A stretch of DNA of 60,886 bases from Rhodospirillaceae bacterium (GTDB taxonomy: Bacteria; Pseudomonadota; Alphaproteobacteria; Rhodospirillales; Rhodospirillaceae), in contig CANJRD010000021.1 of NCBI GenBank assembly GCA_947476695.1, forward strand, positions 1 through 60,886, written 5' to 3'. Under the pieces are notes generated by a model that was not told the DNA's origin, did no database searches, and saw only the letters and a program-made list of their open reading frames with translations. Below, piece after piece: positions 1 through 7,717 of this stretch. How positions within the stretch are numbered: position 1 is the stretch's first letter; each line of letters opens with the position of its first letter. A program made the translations under genes and the position numbers.

Positions 1-477
1 AAACAGGAAATCGAAGATGGTCAAAGCAGCGTAAAGTCTGAAGTCACGCTGACGGAACCAAAGCCCGTCTTCAAGAGAGAAGCGAAAATGCTTCTCTCTT
101 TTCTTTGGACGGGTCGCAAAATTGTTGGGTCACTTTTTGGGCGACCAAAATGCGAAATCGCTTTTTGACGCGTCGTGATTTGCTCAATCCAAGTTGGACA
201 GTGTCCAAGTGCGAGTGTGACAACCTCAGAGGATCCGTGTAGCTCTGTCGAAGACGGTCAGCTGTTGGCACCGAGCCCACTTTGACAAGACCTAGACATG
301 CAAAAAATTACTCATTATCTACAACGCTCTAGCCCATAGAAATTACTGAGTGGGAGTGAGCGGATGAACCGCTAGGCGCGCAGGCGACCGTCGCTCCAGT
401 GGAGCGACGCAAGCGCCGAGCACCGTAGCCGTTCACCGCGAACTGCCCCGCAGGGACGTGCGAGTTCCCTACACCCG
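1..477. other. Lower-GC edge region without a convincing complete gene
   Basis: No complete gene is convincing here. The left edge may carry the last codons of a plus-strand gene: frames end with stops at 32-34 and 39-41, just before a strong terminator, and a third frame stays open to 168. Roughly the first 350 bases are visibly more A/T-rich than the rest of the window. A short hairpin with 9-bp arms lies at 389-409. The composition change may mark the edge of transferred DNA, which is inference only. Confidence 0.4.
73..106 (+). terminator. Rho-independent terminator
   Basis: A perfect 11-bp stem (73-83 with 90-100) closes a 6-base loop (gaaaat) and is followed by a T-rich run at 99-106. 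It would end a plus-strand transcript entering from the left, whose gene lies mostly outside the window. Confidence 0.75.
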
Positions 478-1047
478 CTAAGCCTTTGGTGGCCAGGTGC
501 CGGGGCGGAGGTACCCGAACATGTGGGGCACAAAGTCGGCTTTGCCGAGTTCCACGCCTTGGTGGCGCAGGATCGCGTAGGCGGTCATCAGGTGGAAGTA
601 GAACTGGCCGAAGCTCCAGTCGCGGACATATTGCGCCGCCGTGAGATCGAAGATCATCCCCGTCGGAAGCGCGTGCGTGATCGGCCGTTCCGGGTCGCCG
701 TCGAGGGCATCCGGCGCAAGTCCATCGAGCATGGCGATGGTCTAGCCAAGCCGCGTTTGAGCCTCGGCGATCGTGCCGGGATGTTCGCCAGCGTTGCGGC
801 CTTCGTCGAGCAGCGTCGTGACGAACGCCGGGAAGTCCTCGCCGCGCAGACGGCACACAGCTTCCCAAGCCTGGACGCAAGCGAACCGCACCTGCGTGGA
901 CAGGGGAAACATATCCGGCGCGAGGCGCGCGGATAACAGAGCCCCGGCCTTGCCACCGGGCATTTGCGTTTGCGCTTTGTCGAGCCAGGCCGACAGCGCG
1001 CGCAGCATCTGTTTATAAGTGGGCACGACGAGGCTGGTCAGCGTCAT
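478..1047 (-). pseudogene. DUF1993 family protein, interrupted by an in-frame amber stop
   Basis: The reading frame runs from an ATG at 1047 to a stop at 478 and would encode about 189 residues resembling DUF1993 proteins, whose function is not established. The N-terminal half has the typical opening (Met-Thr-Leu-Thr followed by a Tyr-Lys-Gln-Met-Leu segment). The C-terminal half has the Trp-Ser-Phe-Gly-Gln-Phe-Tyr-Phe-His segment and a Gly-Tyr-Leu-Arg-Pro-Gly end. A TAG at 744-742 splits the two halves in the same frame, with no length change, so one base substitution explains it. The family assignment is by remembered similarity. It could be a recent pseudogene, a readthrough gene or a base-call error. 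Confidence 0.7.
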
Positions 1048-1152
1048 GGATCTCTCTTATGCAGTCGACGTGGCGGGCGGATGGATGAAGAAACGCGTGC
1101 CGTGTTACCATAAATTTGGCGGCTGATCCGCCTATGAGGGAGTGAGCGCGCG

Positions 1153-1488
1153 GTGATTCACGTCGGTACGGCCTTCAGGGAAAATCTCCAGCAGCTGCCG
1201 TCCATCGCGGGCGTGCAGCGCATCGACCTGATCGACGGCGCGGGCGCGGTGGTGGCCAGCATTGAGAACCAGCCCGGCAAGCAGGGCTCTGTTGCGGTCT
1301 ATCAATATCTCAAGAAAATTTTCGGCACGCTGGATGCGAAAGCGGCCGCGCATGGCCTGGCGGTCTTTGCCGAACACACGGCCGATGCGCGCAATCGGCC
1401 CGGGGCGCATCCGAATGTCGACCGATTGCTGGCGATCGTGGCCGGCGGCGCGCCGCTGAAGATCGATGTCATCGCCGCCGCGGCGTAG
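1153..1488 (+). CDS. DUF2322 family protein
   Basis: A 111-residue soluble protein with a GTG start. It resembles DUF2322, a small family of unknown function: an Asn-Leu-x-x-Leu-Pro-Ser-Ile opening, a Glu-Asn-x-Pro-Gly-Lys-x-Gly-Ser segment, and a conserved Ala-Glu-His-Thr-x-Asp-Ala block followed by His-Pro-Asn-x-Asp-Arg-Leu. Length matches the family (about 100-110 residues). There is no signal peptide or membrane segment. It lies 105 bases from the divergent DUF1993 start and 22 bases upstream of the DHFR-like gene, so it may share a transcript with the latter. Confidence 0.65.
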   Translation: MIHVGTAFRENLQQLPSIAGVQRIDLIDGAGAVVASIENQPGKQGSVAVYQYLKKIFGTLDAKAAAHGLAVFAEHTADARNRPGAHPNVDRLLAIVAGGAPLKIDVIAAAA

Positions 1489-1510
1489 CGCGTCATCACA
1501 GGGGCCGCGC

Positions 1511-2038
1511 ATGGCGAAACTCGTTTTCGGAATAAATGTGTCCCTGGACGGCTATGTCGATCACATGGCGATGGGCGCGCCCGGTCCGATTCTCTTTCGC
1601 CACTTCATCGAACAAGTGCGCGGCTTCACCGGCAGCGTGTACGGGCGGCACATCTACGAGCTGATGCGCTATTGGGACGAAGATCGCCCGGAGTGGAGCG
1701 CGGATCAACGCGAGTACGCGGCGGTGTGGCGGGATCAACCCAAATGGGTGATGTCGCGCACGTTGCAGGCCGTCGGCCCCAACGCGACGCTGTTCGCGGA
1801 CGGTGTCGCGGCGGTGCGCGAACTGAAGGCGCGGCACGCGGGTGAGATTGAACTCGTCGGCACGGACCTGGCCCGGACCCTCGGCGACGCCGGCCTGATC
1901 GATGAATATCGGCTGTACGTCCGGCCCGTTGCCGTCGGGTCGGGGAAGCCCTTCTTCGCGGGCGCCCGGCGGTCGCTTCGGCTTGTCGCCAGCGACCAGA
2001 TCGAGGACACGATCCGGCTGACCTACGTTCCCGTGTAA
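1511..2038 (+). CDS. Dihydrofolate reductase family protein (RibD C-terminal-like domain)
   Basis: A 175-residue protein of the DHFR/RibD-C fold. It opens with a Met-Ala-Lys-Leu-Val-Phe segment followed by the family's Ser-Leu-Asp-Gly-Tyr-Val motif. It also has a Gly-Arg-x-x-Tyr-Glu-Leu-Met nucleotide-binding region near residue 45, a Gly-Thr-Asp-Leu segment, and the C-terminal Pro-Val-Ala-Val-Gly-Ser-Gly-Lys-Pro-Phe-Phe block. Such proteins bind NADPH, but the substrate is usually unknown, and these are not the housekeeping FolA. I chose the ATG at 1511 over an upstream in-frame start because the fold begins there and the longer version would overlap the DUF2322 gene. Confidence 0.8.
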   Translation: MAKLVFGINVSLDGYVDHMAMGAPGPILFRHFIEQVRGFTGSVYGRHIYELMRYWDEDRPEWSADQREYAAVWRDQPKWVMSRTLQAVGPNATLFADGVAAVRELKARHAGEIELVGTDLARTLGDAGLIDEYRLYVRPVAVGSGKPFFAGARRSLRLVASDQIEDTIRLTYVPV

Positions 2039-2140
2039 TCGTCCCGGCCTGATCGCGCGGCCGATATCACGGAAGCGGGCTTGTTTTCCCGGCGGCTTTA
2101 GCCGAAAAGGCCGCAGGTTTTCCCGTTATCGGCGCCCCCC

Positions 2141-3784
2141 ATGATCCGTCTCGATTCCATCGCCAAGCAACACGGCCATCAGCTTCTGTTCCTCGAGGCC
2201 TCGATGGGCCTGCAGAAGGGCGAGAAGATCGGCCTGGTGGGGCCGAACGGCGCGGGCAAGTCGACCATCTTCCGCATGATCGCCGGCCAGGAGCCGCCCG
2301 ACGACGGGCGCGTGCTGGTCGAGGGCGGCATGACCATCGGCTACTTCAGCCAGGACGTCGGCGAGATGTCGGGCCAGAGCGCGGTCGCCGCCGTGATGGA
2401 CGGCGCGGGCCCGGTGAGCGCGCTGGCCGCCGAGATGGCCAAACTGGAAGCCGCGATGGTCGATCCCGAGCAGGCCGATGCGATGGAAGACAACGTCGCG
2501 CGCTATGGCGAGGTGCAGGCGCGCTTCCAGGAGCTGGACGGCTATGCCCTGGAAGACCGCGCGCGCGAAGTGCTGGCGGGCCTGAGCTTCAGCGAAGAGC
2601 GCATGGACGCCGACGTCGGCCTGCTCTCCGGCGGCTGGAAGATGCGCGTGGCGCTGGCGCGCATTCTGTTGATGCGCCCCGATGCCATGCTGCTCGACGA
2701 ACCGTCGAACCATCTCGATCTCGAAAGCCTGATCTGGCTGGAAGATTTCCTGAAACGCTACGAAGGCGCGTTGCTGATGACCTCGCACGACCGCGAGTTC
2801 ATGAACCGCATCGTCAACAAGATCGTCGAGATCGACGGCGGCACGCTCACCACCTATTCCGGCAACTACGATTTCTATGAACAGCAGCGCGCGCTCAGCG
2901 AGAAGCAGCGCCAGGCGCAGTTCGAGCGCCAGCAGGCGATGCTGGCCAAGGAGATCGAGTTCATCGAGCGCTTCAAGGCGCGCGCCAGCCACGCGGCGCA
3001 GGTGCAAAGCCGCGTGAAGAAGCTGGAGAAGATCGAGCGCGTGGAGCCGCCCAAGCGCCGCCAGACCGTGCAGTTCGAATTCCGCTCGCCGCCGCGTTCG
3101 GGCGACGACGTGGTGAACTTCCGCAACGTCAGCAAGGCCTATGGCAGCCACAAGATCTATAGCGATCTCGACTTCCTGGTGAAGCGCAAGGAACGCTGGT
3201 GCATCCTCGGCGCCAACGGCGCGGGCAAATCCACGTTGCTGAAATTGGTGGCCGAGGCGGCGGAAGCCGGCCAGGGCACGACGCCGGACAAGGGCACCGT
3301 GACCATGGGCGCGTCGGTGAAGATGGGCTATTTCGCCCAACACTCGATGGACCTGCTGGACGGCGAGGAGACGGTGTTCGAATCGCTCGACAGTTCGTTC
3401 CCGCAGGCGGGCCAGGGCACCTTGCGCACGCTGGCCGGTTGCTTCGGCTTCTCCGGCGACGACGTGGAGAAACCTTGCCGGGTCCTTTCGGGCGGCGAGA
3501 AGGCGCGCCTGGTGATGGCCAAGATGCTGTTCGATCCGCCGAACTTCCTGGTGCTGGACGAACCCACCAACCACCTGGACATGGCGACCAAGGAAATGCT
3601 GGTCGCGGCCCTGGCGGAATTCGAGGGCACGATGCTATTCGTGTCGCACGACCGCTATTTCCTCGCGCGCCTGTCCAACCGCGTGCTGGAACTCACGCCC
3701 GAGGGCCTGCACCAATATGGCGGCGGCTATACCGAATATGTCGCGCGCACGGGCCATGAGGCGCCGGGGCTGCACCCCGGCTAG
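2141..3784 (+). CDS. ABC-F family ATP-binding protein
   Basis: A 547-residue cytosolic protein with two ABC ATPase domains and no membrane segments, as in the ABC-F translation-factor class. Domain 1 has Walker A near residues 34-42, signature Leu-Ser-Gly-Gly near 162 and Walker B near 183-193. A charged linker at about 245-305 is the inter-domain arm that reaches the ribosomal P-site tRNA in characterised relatives. Domain 2 has Walker A near 357-365, then Leu-Ser-Gly-Gly-Glu-Lys and Leu-Asp-Glu-Pro-Thr-Asn-His-Leu-Asp. The subfamily (Uup, EttA, YbiT or YheS) cannot be settled by eye. A 7-bp hairpin (3763-3781) covers the stop codon. Confidence 0.9.
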   Translation: MIRLDSIAKQHGHQLLFLEASMGLQKGEKIGLVGPNGAGKSTIFRMIAGQEPPDDGRVLVEGGMTIGYFSQDVGEMSGQSAVAAVMDGAGPVSALAAEMAKLEAAMVDPEQADAMEDNVARYGEVQARFQELDGYALEDRAREVLAGLSFSEERMDADVGLLSGGWKMRVALARILLMRPDAMLLDEPSNHLDLESLIWLEDFLKRYEGALLMTSHDREFMNRIVNKIVEIDGGTLTTYSGNYDFYEQQRALSEKQRQAQFERQQAMLAKEIEFIERFKARASHAAQVQSRVKKLEKIERVEPPKRRQTVQFEFRSPPRSGDDVVNFRNVSKAYGSHKIYSDLDFLVKRKERWCILGANGAGKSTLLKLVAEAAEAGQGTTPDKGTVTMGASVKMGYFAQHSMDLLDGEETVFESLDSSFPQAGQGTLRTLAGCFGFSGDDVEKPCRVLSGGEKARLVMAKMLFDPPNFLVLDEPTNHLDMATKEMLVAALAEFEGTMLFVSHDRYFLARLSNRVLELTPEGLHQYGGGYTEYVARTGHEAPGLHPG

Positions 3785-3898
3785 GGCGGACATCGCGGCC
3801 GACCCTCCGTTTTTTGATCGGACCCCGGGGGTGTTCCGGCTACCCGAACGGCGCGCTGATATGTTTATATACCCTGGCTTAGGCGGGGGGATTTCGCG

Positions 3899-4252
3899 AT
3901 GGCCGGCGTATCGGGGTTGAAGGGCTCGTTTCCTCTCACCGAGGACGAGATCAAAAAGCACATCAAGTACAAGGTGCCGGGCGTGTTCACGCTGGGCACC
4001 GTCAACGACGACGGCAAGTACCAGACGCTGTATGTCGGCAGCGCGCACCGCGATCTCGCCGAGACGCTGAAGAAGTGCCTGCGCCAGACGCCGCGCTTCA
4101 AGTTCCAGCTCTTCGACTCAGCCGAAGACGCCTTCAACAAAGAGTGCGAGCTCTATCACCTGTTCCGCCTCGCCGCGAACAAGGTGCACCCGCCGGTGCC
4201 GCCGCTGGAAGCCTGGCGGTGCCCTGAATGCGGGTTCCCGAAGAAGAGGTAG
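3899..4252 (+). CDS. Small GIY-YIG-like protein with a C-terminal Cys pair
   Basis: A 117-residue protein. Residues about 28-95 look like a diverged GIY-YIG fold: Pro-Gly-Val-Phe-Thr-Leu-Gly, then Tyr-Val-Gly-Ser-Ala-His-Arg-Asp-Leu, then Lys-Phe-Gln-Leu-Phe and an Ala-Phe-Asn-Lys-Glu-Cys-Glu-Leu-Tyr-His segment. A Trp-Arg-Cys-Pro-Glu-Cys-Gly tail looks like half of a zinc ribbon. Similar small conserved proteins occur in alphaproteobacteria with no assigned role. The canonical catalytic Arg and Glu are not obvious, so nuclease activity is uncertain. It has its own AT-rich upstream segment (3858-3880). Confidence 0.65.
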   Translation: MAGVSGLKGSFPLTEDEIKKHIKYKVPGVFTLGTVNDDGKYQTLYVGSAHRDLAETLKKCLRQTPRFKFQLFDSAEDAFNKECELYHLFRLAANKVHPPVPPLEAWRCPECGFPKKR

Positions 4253-4263
4253 GTCCGCGAGAC

Positions 4264-4665
4264 CTAGGCTGACAGACTTCGTGCCACGCGGACTTGCCAC
4301 AGTGCTAGCAGCGGCGTGACGACCAACTCCATACCGAGGGGGAGGATCGTATCCATGGACGTCGAAACGCCCGTCACATAAGCGCCCAGCCGCGCCAGCC
4401 CGCCCAAGAACACAATCGCCGTCAGCAGTTTGAATCGCTGCCCATGCGTCTCGATGCGCGGGATGCTCACGGCGAAGGCGATGCCGATTCCGCAGAGCAG
4501 TCCGGACAGATAGCGAAAGTGCGCGTCGAAGGCGCCGGAGGTTGCAGCGCTCGCATCGATGGCGGCGACGCCGCGCAGCATGCCGTAGGTGCCGGCGGTG
4601 AGCGGGACCAGGCAGGCAACGCCGACTGCGATTTGCAGCAGGCGGCGTTCGGTGCCTGGGGTCAT
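4264..4665 (-). CDS. DUF4345 family membrane protein
   Basis: A 133-residue integral membrane protein with about four hydrophobic segments (residues 9-27, 52-68, 80-97 and 105-125). The early Thr-Ala-Gly-Thr-Tyr-Gly-Met segment, the Phe-Arg-Tyr-Leu-Ser-Gly centre and the Gly-Gly-Leu-Ala-Arg-Leu block match DUF4345 proteins, whose function is unknown. It faces the GIY-YIG-like gene tail to tail across 11 bases. It starts 10 bases downstream of the broken metallo-hydrolase-like gene, so the two probably form an operon. Confidence 0.75.
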   Translation of the reverse strand: MTPGTERRLLQIAVGVACLVPLTAGTYGMLRGVAAIDASAATSGAFDAHFRYLSGLLCGIGIAFAVSIPRIETHGQRFKLLTAIVFLGGLARLGAYVTGVSTSMDTILPLGMELVVTPLLALWQVRVARSLSA

Positions 4666-4675
4666 GAGTGGGGCA

Positions 4676-5406
4676 TCACTTGTCCAGCTTGTCGACCAAC
4701 CCTACCAGCACGCCGCGCGGGTCGTCGACGATGGGATCGCCGTGGCTGACGATGATGCGCTTCAGATCGGGGATTGTCGCCCAGGCGCGGAGCTGCGCGG
4801 CGAGGACCTTCTTGTCCTTCACGTAGTAATGCCCGGGCAGGGGATTTCCGGCTTCGATGTGCCCCAGCGCATCAGGTGCGACATCACTTTCGCGCCCAGT
4901 CCATGCGGGTGGCGGACGTGGCCGATGATGTCGTTGGTGAGCAGTGTCACGCCGCCGCGCCGCCGCACGATCATGGCGTATTCGGTTTCGCCGGTGCCGG
5001 GCACGGTCATCAGTTCGACCTCGGCGTCATTGAGCAGCGGCGCGGGCGCGTCGGTCGCATCCACGGGCGCGACCTCGCTGACCTTCTCGCGCGCGGCCGG
5101 CGGGGTCACCACCTTGGCGTCGGGATAGCGCTGCTTCCAGATCTTCAGATCGAGCCGGTGATGGAAGTTCGGCACGATCAGCACAGCCGGCATGCCCAGC
5201 GCTTCGATGCGCGCCATCTCCGGCTCAGGCTGGGCGATGGCGCTCCAGATCGCGGTGCGTCCGCCGGAGAGGCCGATCACCGTCATGCGGCGCGGGAAGT
5301 TGCCGAGCGGCATGGGGATGTCGCCGTCCACCGTCAGGATGCGGTCGTCGATCTCCTGCAGCGTGCCACGCGGAAGGATTGTCCAGCGGTCCAGGATCTT
5401 TGTCAT
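4676..5406 (-). pseudogene. DUF4336-like (metallo-beta-lactamase-related) protein with a one-base frameshift
   Basis: Reading from ATG 5406 gives about 190 residues with a DUF4336-like sequence: an Asn-Phe-Pro-Arg-Arg-Met-Thr-Val-Ile start region and an Asn-Phe-His-His-Arg-Leu-Asp segment. The frame then runs into TGA at 4821-4819. In the next frame the protein continues directly as Gly-His-Tyr-Tyr-Val, then Val-Ser-His-Gly-Asp-Pro-Ile, to a stop at 4678-4676. The span is 731 bases, so one extra base restores 243 residues. The likely site is the G run at 4840-4843 (C run on the coding strand). This is either a true frameshift or a homopolymer error. The enzyme's substrate is unknown. Confidence 0.7.
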
Positions 5407-5482
5407 CTGCGCTTCGCCATGTTGCTGGAAACCAAACGCCGCCGTGGCGGATATTGGTTCCTTGCAACTGCGCCGCGCGACG

Positions 5483-6256
5483 TCAGTCGGCGTGATCCTT
5501 GAACGGTGCGCTATGCGCGGCCTCGCGGCGCGCCAAGGCGGCGGGATCGGACCCGGGCCGTTGCGTGGGGCGCGGGAACTGCGCCATCAGCACCGCCGCG
5601 CCCTCCGGCCCGGCCGTGAAGGTCGGCGGCGGTTCGCCCGCGGCGACATAGGCGAGGGACAGGCGCGGCATCGTCGCGCCGTCGTGGATCAGCGCGCCCG
5701 CGCAGACGAGATAATACTGACCGCCGCCGTCGTTGGTGATCCCTTGGGCTTTCGCCTGCGGCGGAATGTAAAGACCGTCCAGACGCATGCCGTCGTCGGT
5801 CGGCGGCGACAGGGCGGTCGTGCGCGCGCGGTCATCGCCGGCGGCGACGTCGAAGCGGGCCATCGCGTTGCGGCCGGGCGGGCCGGGCATCTTGTCGCGC
5901 GATCCCGGCATCGGAAAGAACGCACCGCTCGCGGCCAGGCGCAGGGTGAAGTACGAGAGCGTCTCGTCGGCGACGATGGGCCCATAGGGCGTGTAGGCAT
6001 CGGCGTATTGCGCCGTCACGGCCTGCACCTTTTTCTTGCCGAAGGTTCCGCTGCCCTCGACGAAGATCTGGAACTGATCGACGTCATGGAAGTGCGGTTC
6101 GATGACGGACTGGGGATCGAGCATTTCCACGATGTAGGCTTGCGGGCCGTCGTGCATTTTGCCGACAACGCCAAGGTAGCGGTGCACGCGGCCGCCGCGC
6201 CCCGACACGCCCTTGGTGATGTGGCATTCGCAGTTCTCGCTGGAAACGAAGATCAT
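5483..6256 (-). CDS. Cupin-like conserved protein
   Basis: A 257-residue soluble protein. A cupin-type motif is visible at about residues 49-68 (Val-Ile-Glu-Pro-His-Phe-His-Asp-Val-Asp-Gln-Phe-Gln, then Gly-Ser-Gly), suggesting a metal-binding beta-barrel. A second acidic and aromatic block near 175-215 may be a second barrel half. The N-terminus is rich in Cys and His. No pathway is recognisable. It is divergent from the ArsC-like gene across 172 bases and 76 bases upstream of the frameshifted hydrolase gene on the same strand. The cupin assignment rests on motif shape only. Confidence 0.6.
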   Translation of the reverse strand: MIFVSSENCECHITKGVSGRGGRVHRYLGVVGKMHDGPQAYIVEMLDPQSVIEPHFHDVDQFQIFVEGSGTFGKKKVQAVTAQYADAYTPYGPIVADETLSYFTLRLAASGAFFPMPGSRDKMPGPPGRNAMARFDVAAGDDRARTTALSPPTDDGMRLDGLYIPPQAKAQGITNDGGGQYYLVCAGALIHDGATMPRLSLAYVAAGEPPPTFTAGPEGAAVLMAQFPRPTQRPGSDPAALARREAAHSAPFKDHAD

Positions 6257-6428
6257 CCGTGCGCCTCGAGCCTGCTATGCCGTCATGTTTAGCGCACAGG
6301 GCGCGGCGGTGCGATGCCGGCGCGCCGTCACGTCCATATGGCGTACCGACTTCGCGCTTCGCGGCGCCGGGCGAAGGCCCTAGGATCGCGCCGCGCGCGC
6401 ATCCCGCAGGGATAGGAGGAGGTACGTC

Positions 6429-6776
6429 GTGGCCATCACCATGTACGGAATCAAAAACTGCGACACCGTGAAGAAGGCCCGCAAGTGGCTGGACGATCAC
6501 GGCGTCGCTTACACCTTCCATGACTACAAGACAGCCGGCATCGACGCGCCGCGCTTGAAGGGCTGGGCGAAGGAGCTTGGCTGGGAGGTCTTGCTCAATC
6601 GCGCCGGCACCACGTTCCGCGCGCTGCCGGATGCGGACAAGCAGGATTTGAGCGAGGCGAAGGCGGTGAAGCTGATGCTGGCCCAGCCGTCGATGATCAA
6701 GCGCCCGGTGCTGGACACCGGCACGGCGGGGGTCGTGGGGTTTAAGCCCGATATCTACGCAAAGACGTTCGGCTAA
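6429..6776 (+). CDS. ArsC/Spx-family reductase (YffB-like)
   Basis: A 115-residue thioredoxin-fold protein of the ArsC family. It begins Met-Ala-Ile-Thr-Met-Tyr-Gly-Ile-Lys-Asn-Cys-Asp-Thr-Val-Lys-Lys-Ala with the single family Cys at residue 11, and it has the Lys-Arg-Pro-Val motif near residue 96 and a Gly-Phe-Lys-Pro end. This matches YffB-like proteins, often named arsenate reductase although glutathione-dependent thiol reduction is the likelier role. The GTG start at 6429 sits behind a strong AGGAGG site (6415-6422); ATG 6441 is the alternative. It ends before a shared terminator. Confidence 0.85.
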   Translation: MAITMYGIKNCDTVKKARKWLDDHGVAYTFHDYKTAGIDAPRLKGWAKELGWEVLLNRAGTTFRALPDADKQDLSEAKAVKLMLAQPSMIKRPVLDTGTAGVVGFKPDIYAKTFG

Positions 6777-6778
6777 CG

Positions 6779-6825
6779 CCCATCTTCATCCCGGACGCTG
6801 ACGCCCGTCCGGGATGACGATGGGT
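6779..6825. terminator. Bidirectional hairpin between convergent genes
   Basis: A perfect 11-bp stem (6787-6797 with 6806-6816) with an 8-base loop, extended by outer pairing of cccatc with gatggg. It lies exactly between convergent stops. The catcccgg/ccgggatg arms resemble a palindromic repeat common between genes of alphaproteobacteria. There is no long T run, so the terminator role is inferred from position. Confidence 0.6.
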
Positions 6826-6830
6826 GCGAA

Positions 6831-7508
6831 CTAGAAGTGGTACGCCACGCCGATTTTCACGACCGGATAGAAGCGCGCCCAGTCGATCTTGTCGGCCACG
6901 CGCTGTTGTTCCAGCGCGAGGTTGCTGCGGAAGGTGGGGTCGTTCGCGAACAGGCCGGTGGCGGTGAGGTCCACGCGCGGACGGCCGGCGAAGATCACAC
7001 CTGCGTCGGCGATGAACTGCCAGCCCGGGCCGCGCCGGTTGGTGGTGATGCCGAGGCCTGCGTAGGGCGACACGCTGCGGAAATCGATGCGGCCGTTGAT
7101 CTGGCCCAACTGCGCCGGCGTGTAGGTGACGTTGCCGATGGTGGTCGCGGCGAGCGGCGTGGCCTTCAGGGTGACGCGGTTGCGGTTGTAGACGCCGCCC
7201 GCGCTGAAGCGGAACGCGGAATCGAACGGAAAGAGATCGGCGAGCAGATCGAAAGTCTGCGGACGGAAGTGGCCGTCGTAATGGACGTTGCTGGTGTCGA
7301 TGCCTTTCGAGATGCGGAACCAGCTGCCCTTGGCGCGGATGCCGAAGCTGTCGCTGAACATGTAGCTGAGCTGGCCGCTGATGCCGTCGGTGCCGACGCC
7401 GACGCCGACCGCCAAACCGGAATCCGATTGCGCGCGCGCGGTGAGCGGCGCGAGGGCGAGCGCGGCCAGCGCCGCGAGGGAGAAGCAGGTCTTGGTGATC
7501 AGGCGCAT
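6831..7508 (-). CDS. Outer-membrane beta-barrel protein
   Basis: A 225-residue exported protein. The signal peptide covers about residues 1-26 (basic start, then an Ala/Leu-rich core ending Ala-Arg-Ala). The mature part alternates hydrophobic and polar residues and starts with a Val-Gly-Val-Gly-Val-Gly-Thr-Asp-Gly strand. It has several Tyr/Phe-rich strands and ends in Tyr-His-Phe, a typical C-terminal aromatic barrel end. This suggests a small OmpW/OmpA-like barrel of unknown function. An upstream in-frame start at 7598 would add 30 unrelated residues; ATG 7508 places the signal peptide at the start. Confidence 0.75.
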   Translation of the reverse strand: MRLITKTCFSLAALAALALAPLTARAQSDSGLAVGVGVGTDGISGQLSYMFSDSFGIRAKGSWFRISKGIDTSNVHYDGHFRPQTFDLLADLFPFDSAFRFSAGGVYNRNRVTLKATPLAATTIGNVTYTPAQLGQINGRIDFRSVSPYAGLGITTNRRGPGWQFIADAGVIFAGRPRVDLTATGLFANDPTFRSNLALEQQRVADKIDWARFYPVVKIGVAYHF

Positions 7509-7653
7509 GGCGTCCTCAGTCTGAAAAGGCCGCGGCGAACGCGGCTGTGGGCGTGATGTCCTACAGACCTGTCGCGCGGGTCCAGGGCCACCCAACAACT
7601 GTCACGCGGTTTGCCCGCAACCGGTGCAAGAGCCCACGACTCACTCGCCTGTT

Positions 7654-7682
7654 TTGACAAAGGCGCGACCGCGCAGTACCGA
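7654..7682 (+). promoter_or_regulatory. Possible sigma-70 promoter
   Basis: A perfect -35 box TTGACA at 7654-7659, a 17-base spacer, and a weak -10 (TACCGA, 7677-7682), 36 bases before the alcohol dehydrogenase start. The poor -10 keeps confidence low. Confidence 0.3.
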
Positions 7683-7717
7683 AGATGCCGTCTAATGGAT
7701 GTAGAGGAATGGCCGCG

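Noticed and set aside
329-880. Arg-rich minus-strand frame overlapping the DUF1993 gene
   Set aside because: The DUF1993 frame, although interrupted by a stop, has family motifs, while this one does not.
2126-3574. Long open frame (about 480 codons) on the minus strand opposite the ABC-F gene
   Set aside because: It mirrors a clear ABC-F gene; its product is rich in Arg, His, Leu and Ala with no motif, a normal by-product of high GC content.
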